Below are positions 1 through 5,385 of a stretch of 8,269 nt of DNA, piece after piece; the stretch's first letter is position 1, and every line of letters begins with the position of its first letter. The notes beneath the pieces are model-generated. The model was not told the DNA's origin. It did not search any database and saw nothing but the letters and a program-made list of their open reading frames with translations. A program made the position numbers and the translations under genes. Source of the stretch: Chloroflexota bacterium (GTDB lineage: Bacteria > Chloroflexota > Anaerolineae > 4572-78 > J111); the NCBI GenBank assembly GCA_003695455.1, contig RFJF01000553.1, positions 1 through 8,269 of the forward strand. The letters are read 5' to 3'.

Positions 1-891
1 CCGGACAATGCTTACCAGCCACCAAATTGCTATTAATACCAGCAGCCAATAAAATGCAGGATTTTCAAAATAGCTCAACAAATCGTCAAAGCGGTCAGGG
101 CTGATGGCCGGGTCCAGAAAACCGCGCAGAAAATTCAGCCCCAGCGGGGCCGGTGCCAGCGCGTTGGGGTCTTGCAGCGAGACGGTACTCTGTAATTGTC
201 CCATCGCCACAATGGCCAAAACAGCGCCAATAGTCGCTGCCGCCACAACAACTTGCAGCCCCACACCCGGCTGTCGCAGCCAACTGTGGCGGTAAAACAG
301 TGTAAAAGCCAGTACCAAAATTGCCAGTGGGGCCAGCAGTAAAAATGAGATGGTGTGCGATAACAGTGCCAGTGTAATGAACAGCAAAGTGAGGTAGCGG
401 CCCCGGAGGCTGGGGCGCTTGAATGTGCTTTCTAACAGCGAAACCAGACTGAGCAGCACAAAAAGGTGGGCCAGCGAGTACATTCGCGCCCGTACCCCCC
501 ACACAATTGACAACTGGTCGAACGCGGCCAGCGCCGCCGCCGCCACACCTGCCAGCCGTGAATTGAACAGCCGTCGGGCGGCGGCATAGTAGACGGCAAT
601 GGTCAGCACGCTCACCAGTATCGATGGCCAACGTGTGACTTCTTCTGAAAAACCCAGCAGCGCCACAAATAAGCCACTGATCTCGGAATAAAGAAATCCG
701 TGGTCGTAAAAGAGGCCGGAGGGGAGAAACGGGAGTCCCTTCTGGGCCACCATTGTTGCGGCCAGCATCGTGATGAATTCATCAACGTGATAAACCTGGC
801 CCAACATATATGAAAGCCGAAACCAAAAACCGGTCAGCACAAGCATGCCGGCCAGCCATGGGTAAATATTAGGTTGTGGTTTTTGATTCAA
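1..891 (-). CDS. GT39/ArnT-type membrane glycosyltransferase, N-terminal part (3' end outside window)
   Basis: The frame is open through the left edge, giving 297 codons without a stop. The protein is strongly hydrophobic, with many predicted membrane segments. It starts with a short cytoplasmic tail and a first membrane helix, then a loop with VYHVDEF (Asp37-Glu38). An acidic residue in this first extracytoplasmic loop is the usual catalytic position of GT-C enzymes of the PMT/ArnT (GT39) type. Further features are FYDHGFLYSE, a helix AVYYAAARRLFNSRLAGVAA and VRARMYSLAHLF, a pattern common in bacterial GT39-like proteins. Such enzymes move a sugar from a polyprenyl-phosphate carrier to an acceptor outside the membrane; donor and acceptor cannot be read here. 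The start is uncertain. I chose TTG at 889-891, 33 bp after the cytochrome stop, with only a weak ribosome site. CTG at 922-924 and ATG at 844-846 are in-frame alternatives. It may be co-transcribed with the cytochrome gene, but a link to copper is not evident. Confidence 0.82.
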   Translation of the reverse strand, partial: MNQKPQPNIYPWLAGMLVLTGFWFRLSYMLGQVYHVDEFITMLAATMVAQKGLPFLPSGLFYDHGFLYSEISGLFVALLGFSEEVTRWPSILVSVLTIAVYYAAARRLFNSRLAGVAAAALAAFDQLSIVWGVRARMYSLAHLFVLLSLVSLLESTFKRPSLRGRYLTLLFITLALLSHTISFLLLAPLAILVLAFTLFYRHSWLRQPGVGLQVVVAAATIGAVLAIVAMGQLQSTVSLQDPNALAPAPLGLNFLRGFLDPAISPDRFDDLLSYFENPAFYWLLVLIAIWWLVSIVR

Positions 892-924
892 CGTATCTGC
901 CTGACGGTGCTGATGACGTTTCAG

Positions 925-1710
925 TTACTTCATCAGTCCCGATTCTAGCAGACTATCGTGAATTTGGCTAAAAGCGTCGGCCTGTTCAGCGGTGATTTTG
1001 CCGTTGCTCACCAGGTCTGCCAGTATTTGCTCCTGCATTTGGGCCATGCCGCCGCCGCGCGGCATATCGCCGGCCATCAGCTCATCCATAGCGCTGTGAA
1101 CCTGGTCAAACAATTCCGCCTCGTCCATGGTCAGCACGTTTTGTTTGACGGCCTCTTTGAGCATTTGCGTGCGCTGTTCAACTTCAAACTCCGGATCAAA
1201 GGGCCGGCCGCCCATTGCTTCTTTGGGCATTACCCGCCCGCTGCCCAACGCGTGGATGTAATTGATGATATCCCACCGTTCCTGCTCTGTCAGCCGCGAT
1301 TTAAAGCCGGGCATGGCCGAATTGAACGGCGACAGATTGCCGCCCTCGCTGATACGCCAAAAGAGGTAATCATCGCCGAGCATGCGGCTGGTGTGAGCCA
1401 CCGGCGCGGGCGCCGGGTCCAGCGCCACACCCGCCGGACCATCGCCCATGCCGCCATCGCCGTGGCAGGTTGCGCACTGCAGGGTATACAGGCTTTCGCC
1501 GCGCGCCAGCGATTCCGCATCCGGGGCAACCGGATTGGTCAGTCCGGCGTACTCACTGTCAATGGTAGCGTGGTGGCGGGCCATCATGCCGCCCGGCCCC
1601 ATTTCGCCCATCATCCCCATTCCGGGGATCGCCCCGGAAATTGCCTGGCCGCAGCCGGCCAGCGTTACCAGCGCCAGCGCGCCGGTCAGCAAAAGAAGTG
1701 ATTTTTTCAT
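925..1710 (-). CDS. c-type cytochrome lipoprotein with Met-rich segment and duplicated C-terminal helical repeat
   Basis: The protein has 261 residues. It begins with a lipoprotein signal peptide (MKKSLLLLTGALALVTLAGC, lipidated Cys20), so it should be anchored outside the cytoplasmic membrane. Residues 28-47 are rich in Met and Gly and end in two His (MGMMGEMGPGGMMARHH), a composition seen in Cu(I)-binding segments. A class I cytochrome c domain follows: heme attachment at Cys79-Cys82-His83 (CATCH), the probable axial ligand Met133 in SAMPGFKSRLT, and the terminal helix ERWDIINYIHAL (about 144-155). Residues 183-261 are an extra region with two related units, about 183-211 (LKEAVKQNVLTMDEAELFDQ) and 229-257 (ILADLVSNGKITAEQADAFS), joined by another Met/Gly stretch. 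Its neighbour copA ends 45 bp upstream, so they probably share a transcript. The role is likely extracytoplasmic electron transfer. Copper binding or sensing is inference from the Met-rich stretches and the operon. Confidence 0.9.
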   Translation of the reverse strand: MKKSLLLLTGALALVTLAGCGQAISGAIPGMGMMGEMGPGGMMARHHATIDSEYAGLTNPVAPDAESLARGESLYTLQCATCHGDGGMGDGPAGVALDPAPAPVAHTSRMLGDDYLFWRISEGGNLSPFNSAMPGFKSRLTEQERWDIINYIHALGSGRVMPKEAMGGRPFDPEFEVEQRTQMLKEAVKQNVLTMDEAELFDQVHSAMDELMAGDMPRGGGMAQMQEQILADLVSNGKITAEQADAFSQIHDSLLESGLMK

Positions 1711-1716
1711 CGGTCT

Positions 1717-1751
1717 GTTCTCTGTATTCTGAATTCTGTATTCTGGATTCT
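1717..1751. repeat. Heptameric tandem repeat between copA and cytochrome gene
   Basis: Five 7-bp units lie in a row on the plus strand: gttctct, gtattct, gaattct, gtattct, ggattct. The first is the most diverged. They fill nearly the whole 45-bp gap between the copA stop and the cytochrome start, including the region where the cytochrome ribosome site should lie. There the minus strand reads AGAGAACAG, which is only a modest Shine-Dalgarno sequence. The unit differs from those at 2660-2687 and 7423-7485, but the 7-bp period is the same. Confidence 0.8.
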
Positions 1752-1755
1752 GCCA

Positions 1756-4218
1756 TCAAATTTTTGCCCGGCGCAGTCGCAGGCTGTTGCTGACCACCGT
1801 CACCGAGCTGAAAGCCATGGCAAACGCCGCCGCAATCGGGTGCAGTTCGCGCAGCCAAATGGGCAATCCGGGGAAGAACGACAGCGCCCCGGCAGCCACC
1901 GGAATGAGTACCACGTTGTAGGCAAACGCCCAAAACAGGTTTTCCTTGATAGTGCGCATGGTGGCCCGGCTTAATTTAATCGCTTTGGGCACGCCGCGCA
2001 AATCACCGCTGATGAGCGTGACCCCGGCGGCCTCCATCGCCACATCTGCGCCGGTGCCAATGGCAATGCCCACGTCGGCCTGCGCCAGCGCGGGCGCATC
2101 GTTAATGCCATCGCCCACCATGGCCGTCACGTATCCTTCGGCCTGCAATTTTGCCACGTTCGAGGCTTTGTCGCCGGGCAGAACTTCGGCAAAAATGCGG
2201 TCAATCCCGGCTTCGGCAGCGATGGCCCGCGCGGTGGCTTCGTTATCGCCGGTCATCATCACCACCAGCAAATGCTGCTGTTTCATCTGCGCCACGGCCT
2301 CTTTGGAGCCGTCTTTAATTGTATCGGCAATGCCGATGACGGCGCGGGCTTCGCCATCCACGGCCACCCACATGGCCGTTTGCGCCTGCTGCTGCAAACG
2401 GTCAGCGGTTTCGCGCAGGCCGTTCATATGCACGTGTTCGCGTTCCATCAGCCGCAGATTGCCCAGCAGCACCGCGTGGCCGTCAACCGAGGCCGACACG
2501 CCGTGGCCGGCAATGGCCTCAAACGCCGCCGGCTCGCTCAGCGAAAGCCCCTGCGCCTGCGCCGCCCGCACCACCGCCTCGCCCAACGGGTGCTCGGAAC
2601 CGCGCTCCACAGACGCGGCCAACCGCAGCAGTTCCAGATTGGACCCGTTGAGCGCAGACTTGTTCGTTGTTAATTGTTCGTTGTTAATGGCGGTCACTTC
2701 CGGTTCGCCTTTGGTGATGGTGCCGGTTTTGTCCAGCACTACCGCTTGCAGGGCGTGCGCGCGCTCCAGCGCCTCGCTGTTTTTAAAGAGGATGCCCTGG
2801 CTGGCACCTTTGCCCATGCCCACCACAATGGCGGTGGGGGTTGCCAGCCCCAGCGCGCAGGGGCAGGCAATGACCAGCACCGCCACCAGCCGAACCAGCG
2901 CCGGGGTGAACCCTGCACCGCCGGCCCACCAAATTACAAACGTGAGCAGGGCAATGGCAATGACCGCCGGCACAAAAATGGCCGCCACCTGGTCTGCCAG
3001 CGCCTGAATGGGGGCTTTGCTGCCCTGCGCCTGTTCCACCAGCCGCACAATCTGCGCCAGCGCGGTATCGCGGCCCACGTGGGTAGCTTCAATTTTGAGC
3101 AGCCCCTGCTTGTTCAGCGTGGCCCCAATTACGGCATCGCCCACTTTTTTGTCGACCGGCAGACTTTCGCCGGTGAGCAAACTTTCATCCACGGCAGAAC
3201 GGCCGTTGACCACCACCCCGTCCACCGGAACTTTCTCGCCGGGCCGAACCACCACAATATCGCCCGCCACTACTTCATCGGTGGGGATGTCTATTTCCTG
3301 GCCGTTGCGCTCGACGCGGGCGGTTTTGGCCTGCAAGCCCATCAGCGCCTTGATGGCCTCGCTGGTTTTGCCTTTGGCCCGGGCTTCAATCAACTTGCCC
3401 ACTTTTATCAACGTAATAATGGCCGCCGAGGTTTCAAAATAAACGTGACCGCCCAGCAGTCCGGTCATCACCACAATAGAGTAAAAATAGGCCACCGATG
3501 ACCCCAGCGCCACCAGCACATCCATGTTGGCGCTTTTGTTGCGCAGGCTTTTGTAGCCGCCCACGTAATAATCCCGGCCGGTGTAAAACTGAACCGGCGT
3601 TGCCAGCAGCCAGAACAGGTAGTTGACCCACGGGGCGTGCGCCCACGCGCCCAGCAGGCCAAAATCGCGGCCCATGCTCAGCAGAAACAGCGGCAGGGTG
3701 AAGATGACGCCCACAATCAACTTGCGGGTTTGGTCGCGGATTTCGGCCTCGCGGGCCAGTTTTTCCGCGTCCACCATCTCCTCCGCCGAATCCGCGGCGA
3801 CCACGCCGTAGCCGGCGCGTTCCACGGCAGCCACAATATCGGCGCGGGTCACCGCCCCCGGAATGTACCGGACGGTGGCCTTTTCTGTGGCAAAGTTGAC
3901 GTTGGCTTCCAGAATGCCGGGTACTTTTTTGTTGAGCGCGCGCTCTACCGTGGCGACACAGTTGGCGCAGGTCATCCCGGTGATGGGCAGTTCCATCGTC
4001 GCCACCGGCACGTCGTAGCCGGCCTTTTTGATGCGCTCAATCATCTGCTCCGGTTTGGTCAGCGCCGGGTCGTAGGTAACGGTCACTTTTTCGGTGCCAA
4101 AATTGACCACGGCGTCGCTCACGCCGTCTACTTTTTTTGTGTTGCGTTCAACTGTGGCTACGCAGTTGGCGCAGGTCATGCCCAGTACAGGCATGGTAAT
4201 TTGTTTTTCGGCGGCCAT
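1756..4218 (-). CDS. copA: Cu+-exporting P1B-1-type ATPase CopA with two HMA domains
   Basis: This 820-residue protein, of normal length for the family, pumps Cu(I) out of the cytoplasm using ATP. Two N-terminal metal-binding domains carry GMTCANC, with Cys16/Cys19 and Cys84/Cys87. Membrane helices begin near residue 165. The actuator domain has LLTGES (TGE at 349-351), and the translocation helix has CPC at 452-454 ([11 protein letters not shown]). The phosphorylated Asp496 is in DKTGT, the nucleotide-domain SEHP has His543-Pro544, and the hinge GDGINDAP is at 702-709. The last two helices have Tyr767-Asn768 and MAFSS (Met801, Ser804, Ser805), the signature of the Cu(I)-specific subgroup. 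The ATG is well set by GGAGG at 4224-4228, 5 nt upstream. An oddity is that residues 512-520 (NNEQLTTNK) are encoded by a perfect 14-bp duplication, which lengthens the P-to-N-domain linker. The gene lies 29 bp after the thioredoxin-fold gene, in one operon under csoR. Confidence 0.97.
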   Translation of the reverse strand: MAAEKQITMPVLGMTCANCVATVERNTKKVDGVSDAVVNFGTEKVTVTYDPALTKPEQMIERIKKAGYDVPVATMELPITGMTCANCVATVERALNKKVPGILEANVNFATEKATVRYIPGAVTRADIVAAVERAGYGVVAADSAEEMVDAEKLAREAEIRDQTRKLIVGVIFTLPLFLLSMGRDFGLLGAWAHAPWVNYLFWLLATPVQFYTGRDYYVGGYKSLRNKSANMDVLVALGSSVAYFYSIVVMTGLLGGHVYFETSAAIITLIKVGKLIEARAKGKTSEAIKALMGLQAKTARVERNGQEIDIPTDEVVAGDIVVVRPGEKVPVDGVVVNGRSAVDESLLTGESLPVDKKVGDAVIGATLNKQGLLKIEATHVGRDTALAQIVRLVEQAQGSKAPIQALADQVAAIFVPAVIAIALLTFVIWWAGGAGFTPALVRLVAVLVIACPCALGLATPTAIVVGMGKGASQGILFKNSEALERAHALQAVVLDKTGTITKGEPEVTAINNEQLTTNKSALNGSNLELLRLAASVERGSEHPLGEAVVRAAQAQGLSLSEPAAFEAIAGHGVSASVDGHAVLLGNLRLMEREHVHMNGLRETADRLQQQAQTAMWVAVDGEARAVIGIADTIKDGSKEAVAQMKQQHLLVVMMTGDNEATARAIAAEAGIDRIFAEVLPGDKASNVAKLQAEGYVTAMVGDGINDAPALAQADVGIAIGTGADVAMEAAGVTLISGDLRGVPKAIKLSRATMRTIKENLFWAFAYNVVLIPVAAGALSFFPGLPIWLRELHPIAAAFAMAFSSVTVVSNSLRLRRAKI
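2660..2687. repeat. Heptamer-based repeat inside copA coding sequence
   Basis: A 14-bp unit (ttgttcgttgttaa on the plus strand) occurs twice in perfect tandem. Each unit is itself two related heptamers, ttgttcg and ttgttaa. The 28 bp lie within copA and stay in frame, encoding about residues 512-520 on the minus strand, just after [16 protein letters not shown]. The encoded Asn/Thr/Gln-rich stretch sits where related ATPases have a short linker, so the protein probably tolerates it as a loop. The AT-rich composition contrasts with the GC-rich gene around it, suggesting later insertion or expansion. Confidence 0.85.
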
Positions 4219-4247
4219 GATAACCTCCGCTTATTTGCAAGTTCAGT

Positions 4248-4625
4248 TTATTCGGCCAATACCGCGTTGAGCGCCCCGGCGACAGCCTCGGCGGGTTGCG
4301 GCCCAATGAATCGCGCGGTTTCGTTGCCGTCCCGGTCAAACACCAGCGTCACCGGATGGCCGGGAATCCGGTAGGCCTGCATAATTTGGGGGCCGTCGCC
4401 CTGGTTGGCGTTCACCCGTTTGAACACAACGCGCGGCCCAAAATTTTCCTCTGCCCCATCCACGATGGGCGCCATTTGCGCTCACGGCGGTCAGGCTTCG
4501 GTGTAAATGAATACCAGCGTGGGTTGGCCGGATTCGGCCAGCGGGGGAACGGCGTCGCCGCCGCAGGCAACCAGCAACCCGGCTGCAACAAGCAGCGCCA
4601 ACAACAGGCTCAGTAGCTGTTTCAT
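4248..4625 (-). CDS. Thioredoxin-fold lipoprotein with a UPPU active site: candidate double-selenocysteine protein
   Basis: The reading needs two TGA codons, at 4491-4493 and 4482-4484, to be translated; the product is then 125 residues. Residues 1-21 are a lipoprotein signal (MKQLLSLLLALLVAAGLLVAC, lipidated Cys21 encoded by TGC). Residues 36-44 form a beta strand (TLVFIYTEA). Next come TGA-Pro-Pro-TGA at 45-48, then AQMAPIVDGAEENF. The spacing from the second TGA to Ala52-Pro53 equals that from Cys35 to Ala39-Pro40 in thioredoxin (CGPCKMIAP), so the TGAs fall exactly on the CxxC cysteines. The C-terminal half is a normal thioredoxin fold: VVFKRVNAN, the likely cis-proline Pro91 in GHPVTLVFD, and a final helix. 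TGA ends copA and both plus-strand genes, so the code is not globally changed. I infer selenocysteine at both places and an extracytoplasmic redox role, perhaps reducing copper-site or cytochrome cysteines. The ATG has no clear ribosome site; ATGs at 4649 and 4655 are in frame. The alternative is a pseudogene. Confidence 0.82.
4455..4469 (-). promoter_or_regulatory. Candidate bacterial SECIS hairpin
   Basis: In the minus-strand mRNA, CCCAUC (4469-4464) pairs with GAUGGG (4460-4455) around the loop GUG. This gives a perfect 6-bp stem with G as first loop base. An outer G-C pair (4470 with 4453) is possible if one G is bulged. The loop starts 27 nt after the first TGA and 18 nt after the second, and the stem base is 12 nt after the second. 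Bacterial SECIS elements lie just downstream within the coding sequence, have a short stem and a conserved G at the start of the apical loop, and sit at about this distance. A second hairpin, CGCCGU (4489-4484) with AUGGCG (4475-4470), directly precedes it but is too close to the first TGA to be a classical element. Confidence 0.6.
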
Positions 4626-4629
4626 CGGC

Positions 4630-4683
4630 AAAGAAAAGCCCGTGAGCATGCCCATGCCCAAACATGCAGCATACCCACGGGGC
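4630..4683 (-). terminator. Long hairpin followed by a U-rich run, between copZ and the selenoprotein gene
   Basis: In minus-strand RNA the 5' arm (4683-4669, GCCCCGUGGGUAUGC) pairs with the 3' arm (4651-4638, GCAUGCUCACGGGC). This forms 14 pairs, two of them G-U, with one bulged C. The 17-nt loop can form an inner CAUG/CAUG stem. UUUUCUUU follows directly (4637-4630), and the chosen ATG begins only 4 nt later. The shape is that of an intrinsic terminator, but it sits within a tight operon, immediately before a coding sequence. It is more likely a partial terminator, attenuator or RNA processing and stability element that lowers downstream expression relative to csoR and copZ. Confidence 0.6.
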
Positions 4684-4690
4684 AACCCAA

Positions 4691-4897
4691 CTACGCTTCG
4701 GGCGGGTAGTTGATTTCGGTCAGCAGGGCTTTGATGCCGTCCCAGGTTTGGGGTTCGTCCCATTCCACGGTGACCATTTTGGTGTCTACGGCGGCTACCA
4801 CACTCTGCACACCGTCCAGTTCGCCAACTTCATTTTGAATGGCGTTCACGCAATGGTGACAGGAAATATTGGGGACTTTAAAAGTTTTGGTTTGCAT
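4691..4897 (-). CDS. copZ: Small heavy-metal-associated (HMA) domain protein, CopZ-like copper chaperone
   Basis: This 68-residue protein is a single HMA domain with the ferredoxin-like pattern and ends shortly after it. The metal-binding loop is NISCHHC with Cys13 and Cys16; the usual GMTC is replaced by NISC, and two His lie between the cysteines. LDGVQSVVAAVDTKMVTVEW gives the following strands, and a short helix (TWDGIKALLTEI) ends the domain. Proteins of this type carry Cu(I) in the cytoplasm and hand it to the N-terminal domains of CopA or to CsoR. The ATG is supported by AAGGAG just upstream (about 4905-4910). The gene begins 21 bp after csoR and lies ahead of the selenoprotein and copA genes, so a copper chaperone is the natural reading. 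Another soft metal cannot be excluded. Confidence 0.85.
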   Translation of the reverse strand: MQTKTFKVPNISCHHCVNAIQNEVGELDGVQSVVAAVDTKMVTVEWDEPQTWDGIKALLTEINYPPEA

Positions 4898-4918
4898 TTT
4901 TGCTCTCCTTGTTTTGAA

Positions 4919-5194
4919 TTAAAGTTTTGATTTGGCGGTGAACACACCCATAATTTCATCAATTACACGCTCACGTTCGTCCGGGTCATCGCCGCGAATG
5001 GCGGTGGTGACGCAGGTGTGCAAGTGCCGGTCCAGTACCAGCCCGCTGACTTTGTTGAGCGCAGACTGGATGGCGCTGATTTGATTAACAATGTCAATGC
5101 AGTAAGCGCCGTCTTCTACCATTTTTTCCACACCGCGCACGTGCCCCTCAACACTTTTGAGCCGGTTGACAATAGCTGTGGTTTGTTCATCCAT
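4919..5194 (-). CDS. csoR: CsoR-type Cu(I)-sensing transcriptional repressor
   Basis: This 91-residue protein is all helical and matches the CsoR/RcnR family. It begins with IVNRLKSVEGHVRGVEKMVE and continues with YCIDIVNQISAIQSALNKVS. The Cu(I) ligands are Cys32, His57 and Cys61. Their spacing (25 and 4 residues) equals that of Cys36, His61 and Cys65 in Mycobacterium tuberculosis CsoR, which points to copper and not nickel, formaldehyde or sulfide sensing. Proteins of this family bind DNA as tetramers and release it on binding Cu(I). The frame is open upstream to an ATG at 5302, but that start would lie upstream of the promoter. I chose ATG 5192-5194, where the family alignment begins and AAAGG stands upstream. 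It is the first gene of the operon and probably represses its own promoter through the palindrome at 5211-5234. Confidence 0.95.
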   Translation of the reverse strand: MDEQTTAIVNRLKSVEGHVRGVEKMVEDGAYCIDIVNQISAIQSALNKVSGLVLDRHLHTCVTTAIRGDDPDERERVIDEIMGVFTAKSKL

Positions 5195-5210
5195 CGTTCT
5201 TTGCCTTTCT

Positions 5211-5234
5211 ACCCCACCCCCCTGGGGGAGGGGT
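5211..5234. promoter_or_regulatory. CsoR operator, G/C-tract palindrome
   Basis: ACCCCACCCCC (5211-5221) and GGGGGAGGGGT (5224-5234) form an inverted repeat with a 2-nt centre (ct) and only one mismatched position. Known CsoR operators are pseudo-palindromes of C-tracts and G-tracts of this type. The site lies directly downstream of the -10 element, around and after the expected start of transcription, and 16 bp before the csoR ATG. A bound repressor there would block polymerase. Confidence 0.8.
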
Positions 5235-5243
5235 CTGGGCGAA

Positions 5244-5272
5244 ATCATATCACAATCCGGCAGGTCTGTCAA
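5244..5272 (-). promoter_or_regulatory. Sigma-70-type promoter of the csoR-copZ-Sec-copA operon
   Basis: On the minus strand, TTGACA (5272-5267) is followed after exactly 17 bp by TATGAT (5249-5244). The -35 element is a full consensus match and the -10 matches five of six bases. Transcription should begin near 5237, at the edge of the CsoR operator, leaving a leader of about 40 nt before csoR. It is the strongest promoter visible in the window. Confidence 0.85.
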
Positions 5273-5280
5273 GCGACAAA

Positions 5281-5301
5281 TGTCACATCTTTTTTGTGAC
5301 A
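5281..5301. promoter_or_regulatory. Perfect 7-bp inverted repeat upstream of the copper promoter
   Basis: TGTCACA (5281-5287) and TGTGACA (5295-5301) are perfect inverted repeats with a 7-nt T-rich spacer. The centre is about 54 bp upstream of the expected transcription start, beyond the -35 element, where an activator or second regulator might bind. The half-sites face the opposite way to a CRP site. The preceding bases also hold GACA-aa-TGTC (5275-5284). No known regulator could be assigned. Confidence 0.45.
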
Positions 5302-5314
5302 ACTTACCGGAATC

Positions 5315-5340
5315 AAAAAACCCCGGCGCGTTACCGGGGT
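5315..5340 (-). terminator. Rho-independent terminator of the PP2C phosphatase gene
   Basis: In minus-strand RNA, ACCCCGG (5340-5334) pairs perfectly with CCGGGGU (5326-5320) around the loop UAACGCG, followed by a run of U (5320-5315). It lies about 32 bp after the phosphatase stop and upstream of the copper promoter, so it separates the two transcription units. Confidence 0.9.
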
Positions 5341-5357
5341 CAGGGTTGGAGTCTGCG

Positions 5358-5385
5358 CGGCGGCAGATGCGCTAATCTGCCGCCG
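5358..5385. repeat. 11-bp perfect hairpin containing the phosphatase stop codon
   Basis: CGGCGGCAGAT (5358-5368) and ATCTGCCGCCG (5375-5385) are perfect inverted repeats with a 6-nt loop (gcgcta, 5369-5374). The TAG stop of the phosphatase gene (5374-5372 on the minus strand) lies in the loop, so one arm encodes the last residues and the other is untranslated. With the terminator that follows, the mRNA ends in two hairpins. Confidence 0.75.

Noticed and set aside
95..631. Minus-strand open frame of 178 codons near the left edge
   Set aside because: It overlaps the real glycosyltransferase frame, which is open through the edge and gives clean membrane helices; the 178-codon product is Gly/Pro/His-rich without a pattern.
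958..1701. Plus-strand open frame of 247 codons opposite the cytochrome gene
   Set aside because: It has no recognisable domains, and the minus strand has a complete lipoprotein signal and heme motif. It is a mirror of GC-rich coding sequence.
1946..3007. Plus-strand open frame of 353 codons opposite copA
   Set aside because: Low-complexity Ala/Ser/Thr-rich product antisense to the conserved ATPase core.
4482..4493. Reading the two TGA codons as a broken gene (pseudogene) or split genes starting again at ATG 4475
   Set aside because: Both stops fall exactly on the expected CxxC codons, with no frameshift or decay on either side. A protein starting at 4475 would lack the first strand and the active site. 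Kept only as the less likely alternative.
4482..4493. TGA read as Trp or Gly by a changed genetic code
   Set aside because: TGA is the natural stop of copA, the glycosidase and the solute-binding protein, and no other gene here has an internal TGA. WPPW or GPPG would not give a working thioredoxin site.
5281..5301. CRP/FNR-type binding site
   Set aside because: The half-sites are in the opposite orientation to TGTGA-N6-TCACA and the FNR core is absent.
5195..5302. Longer csoR start at ATG 5302
   Set aside because: It would place the promoter and operator inside the coding sequence and add residues absent from the family.
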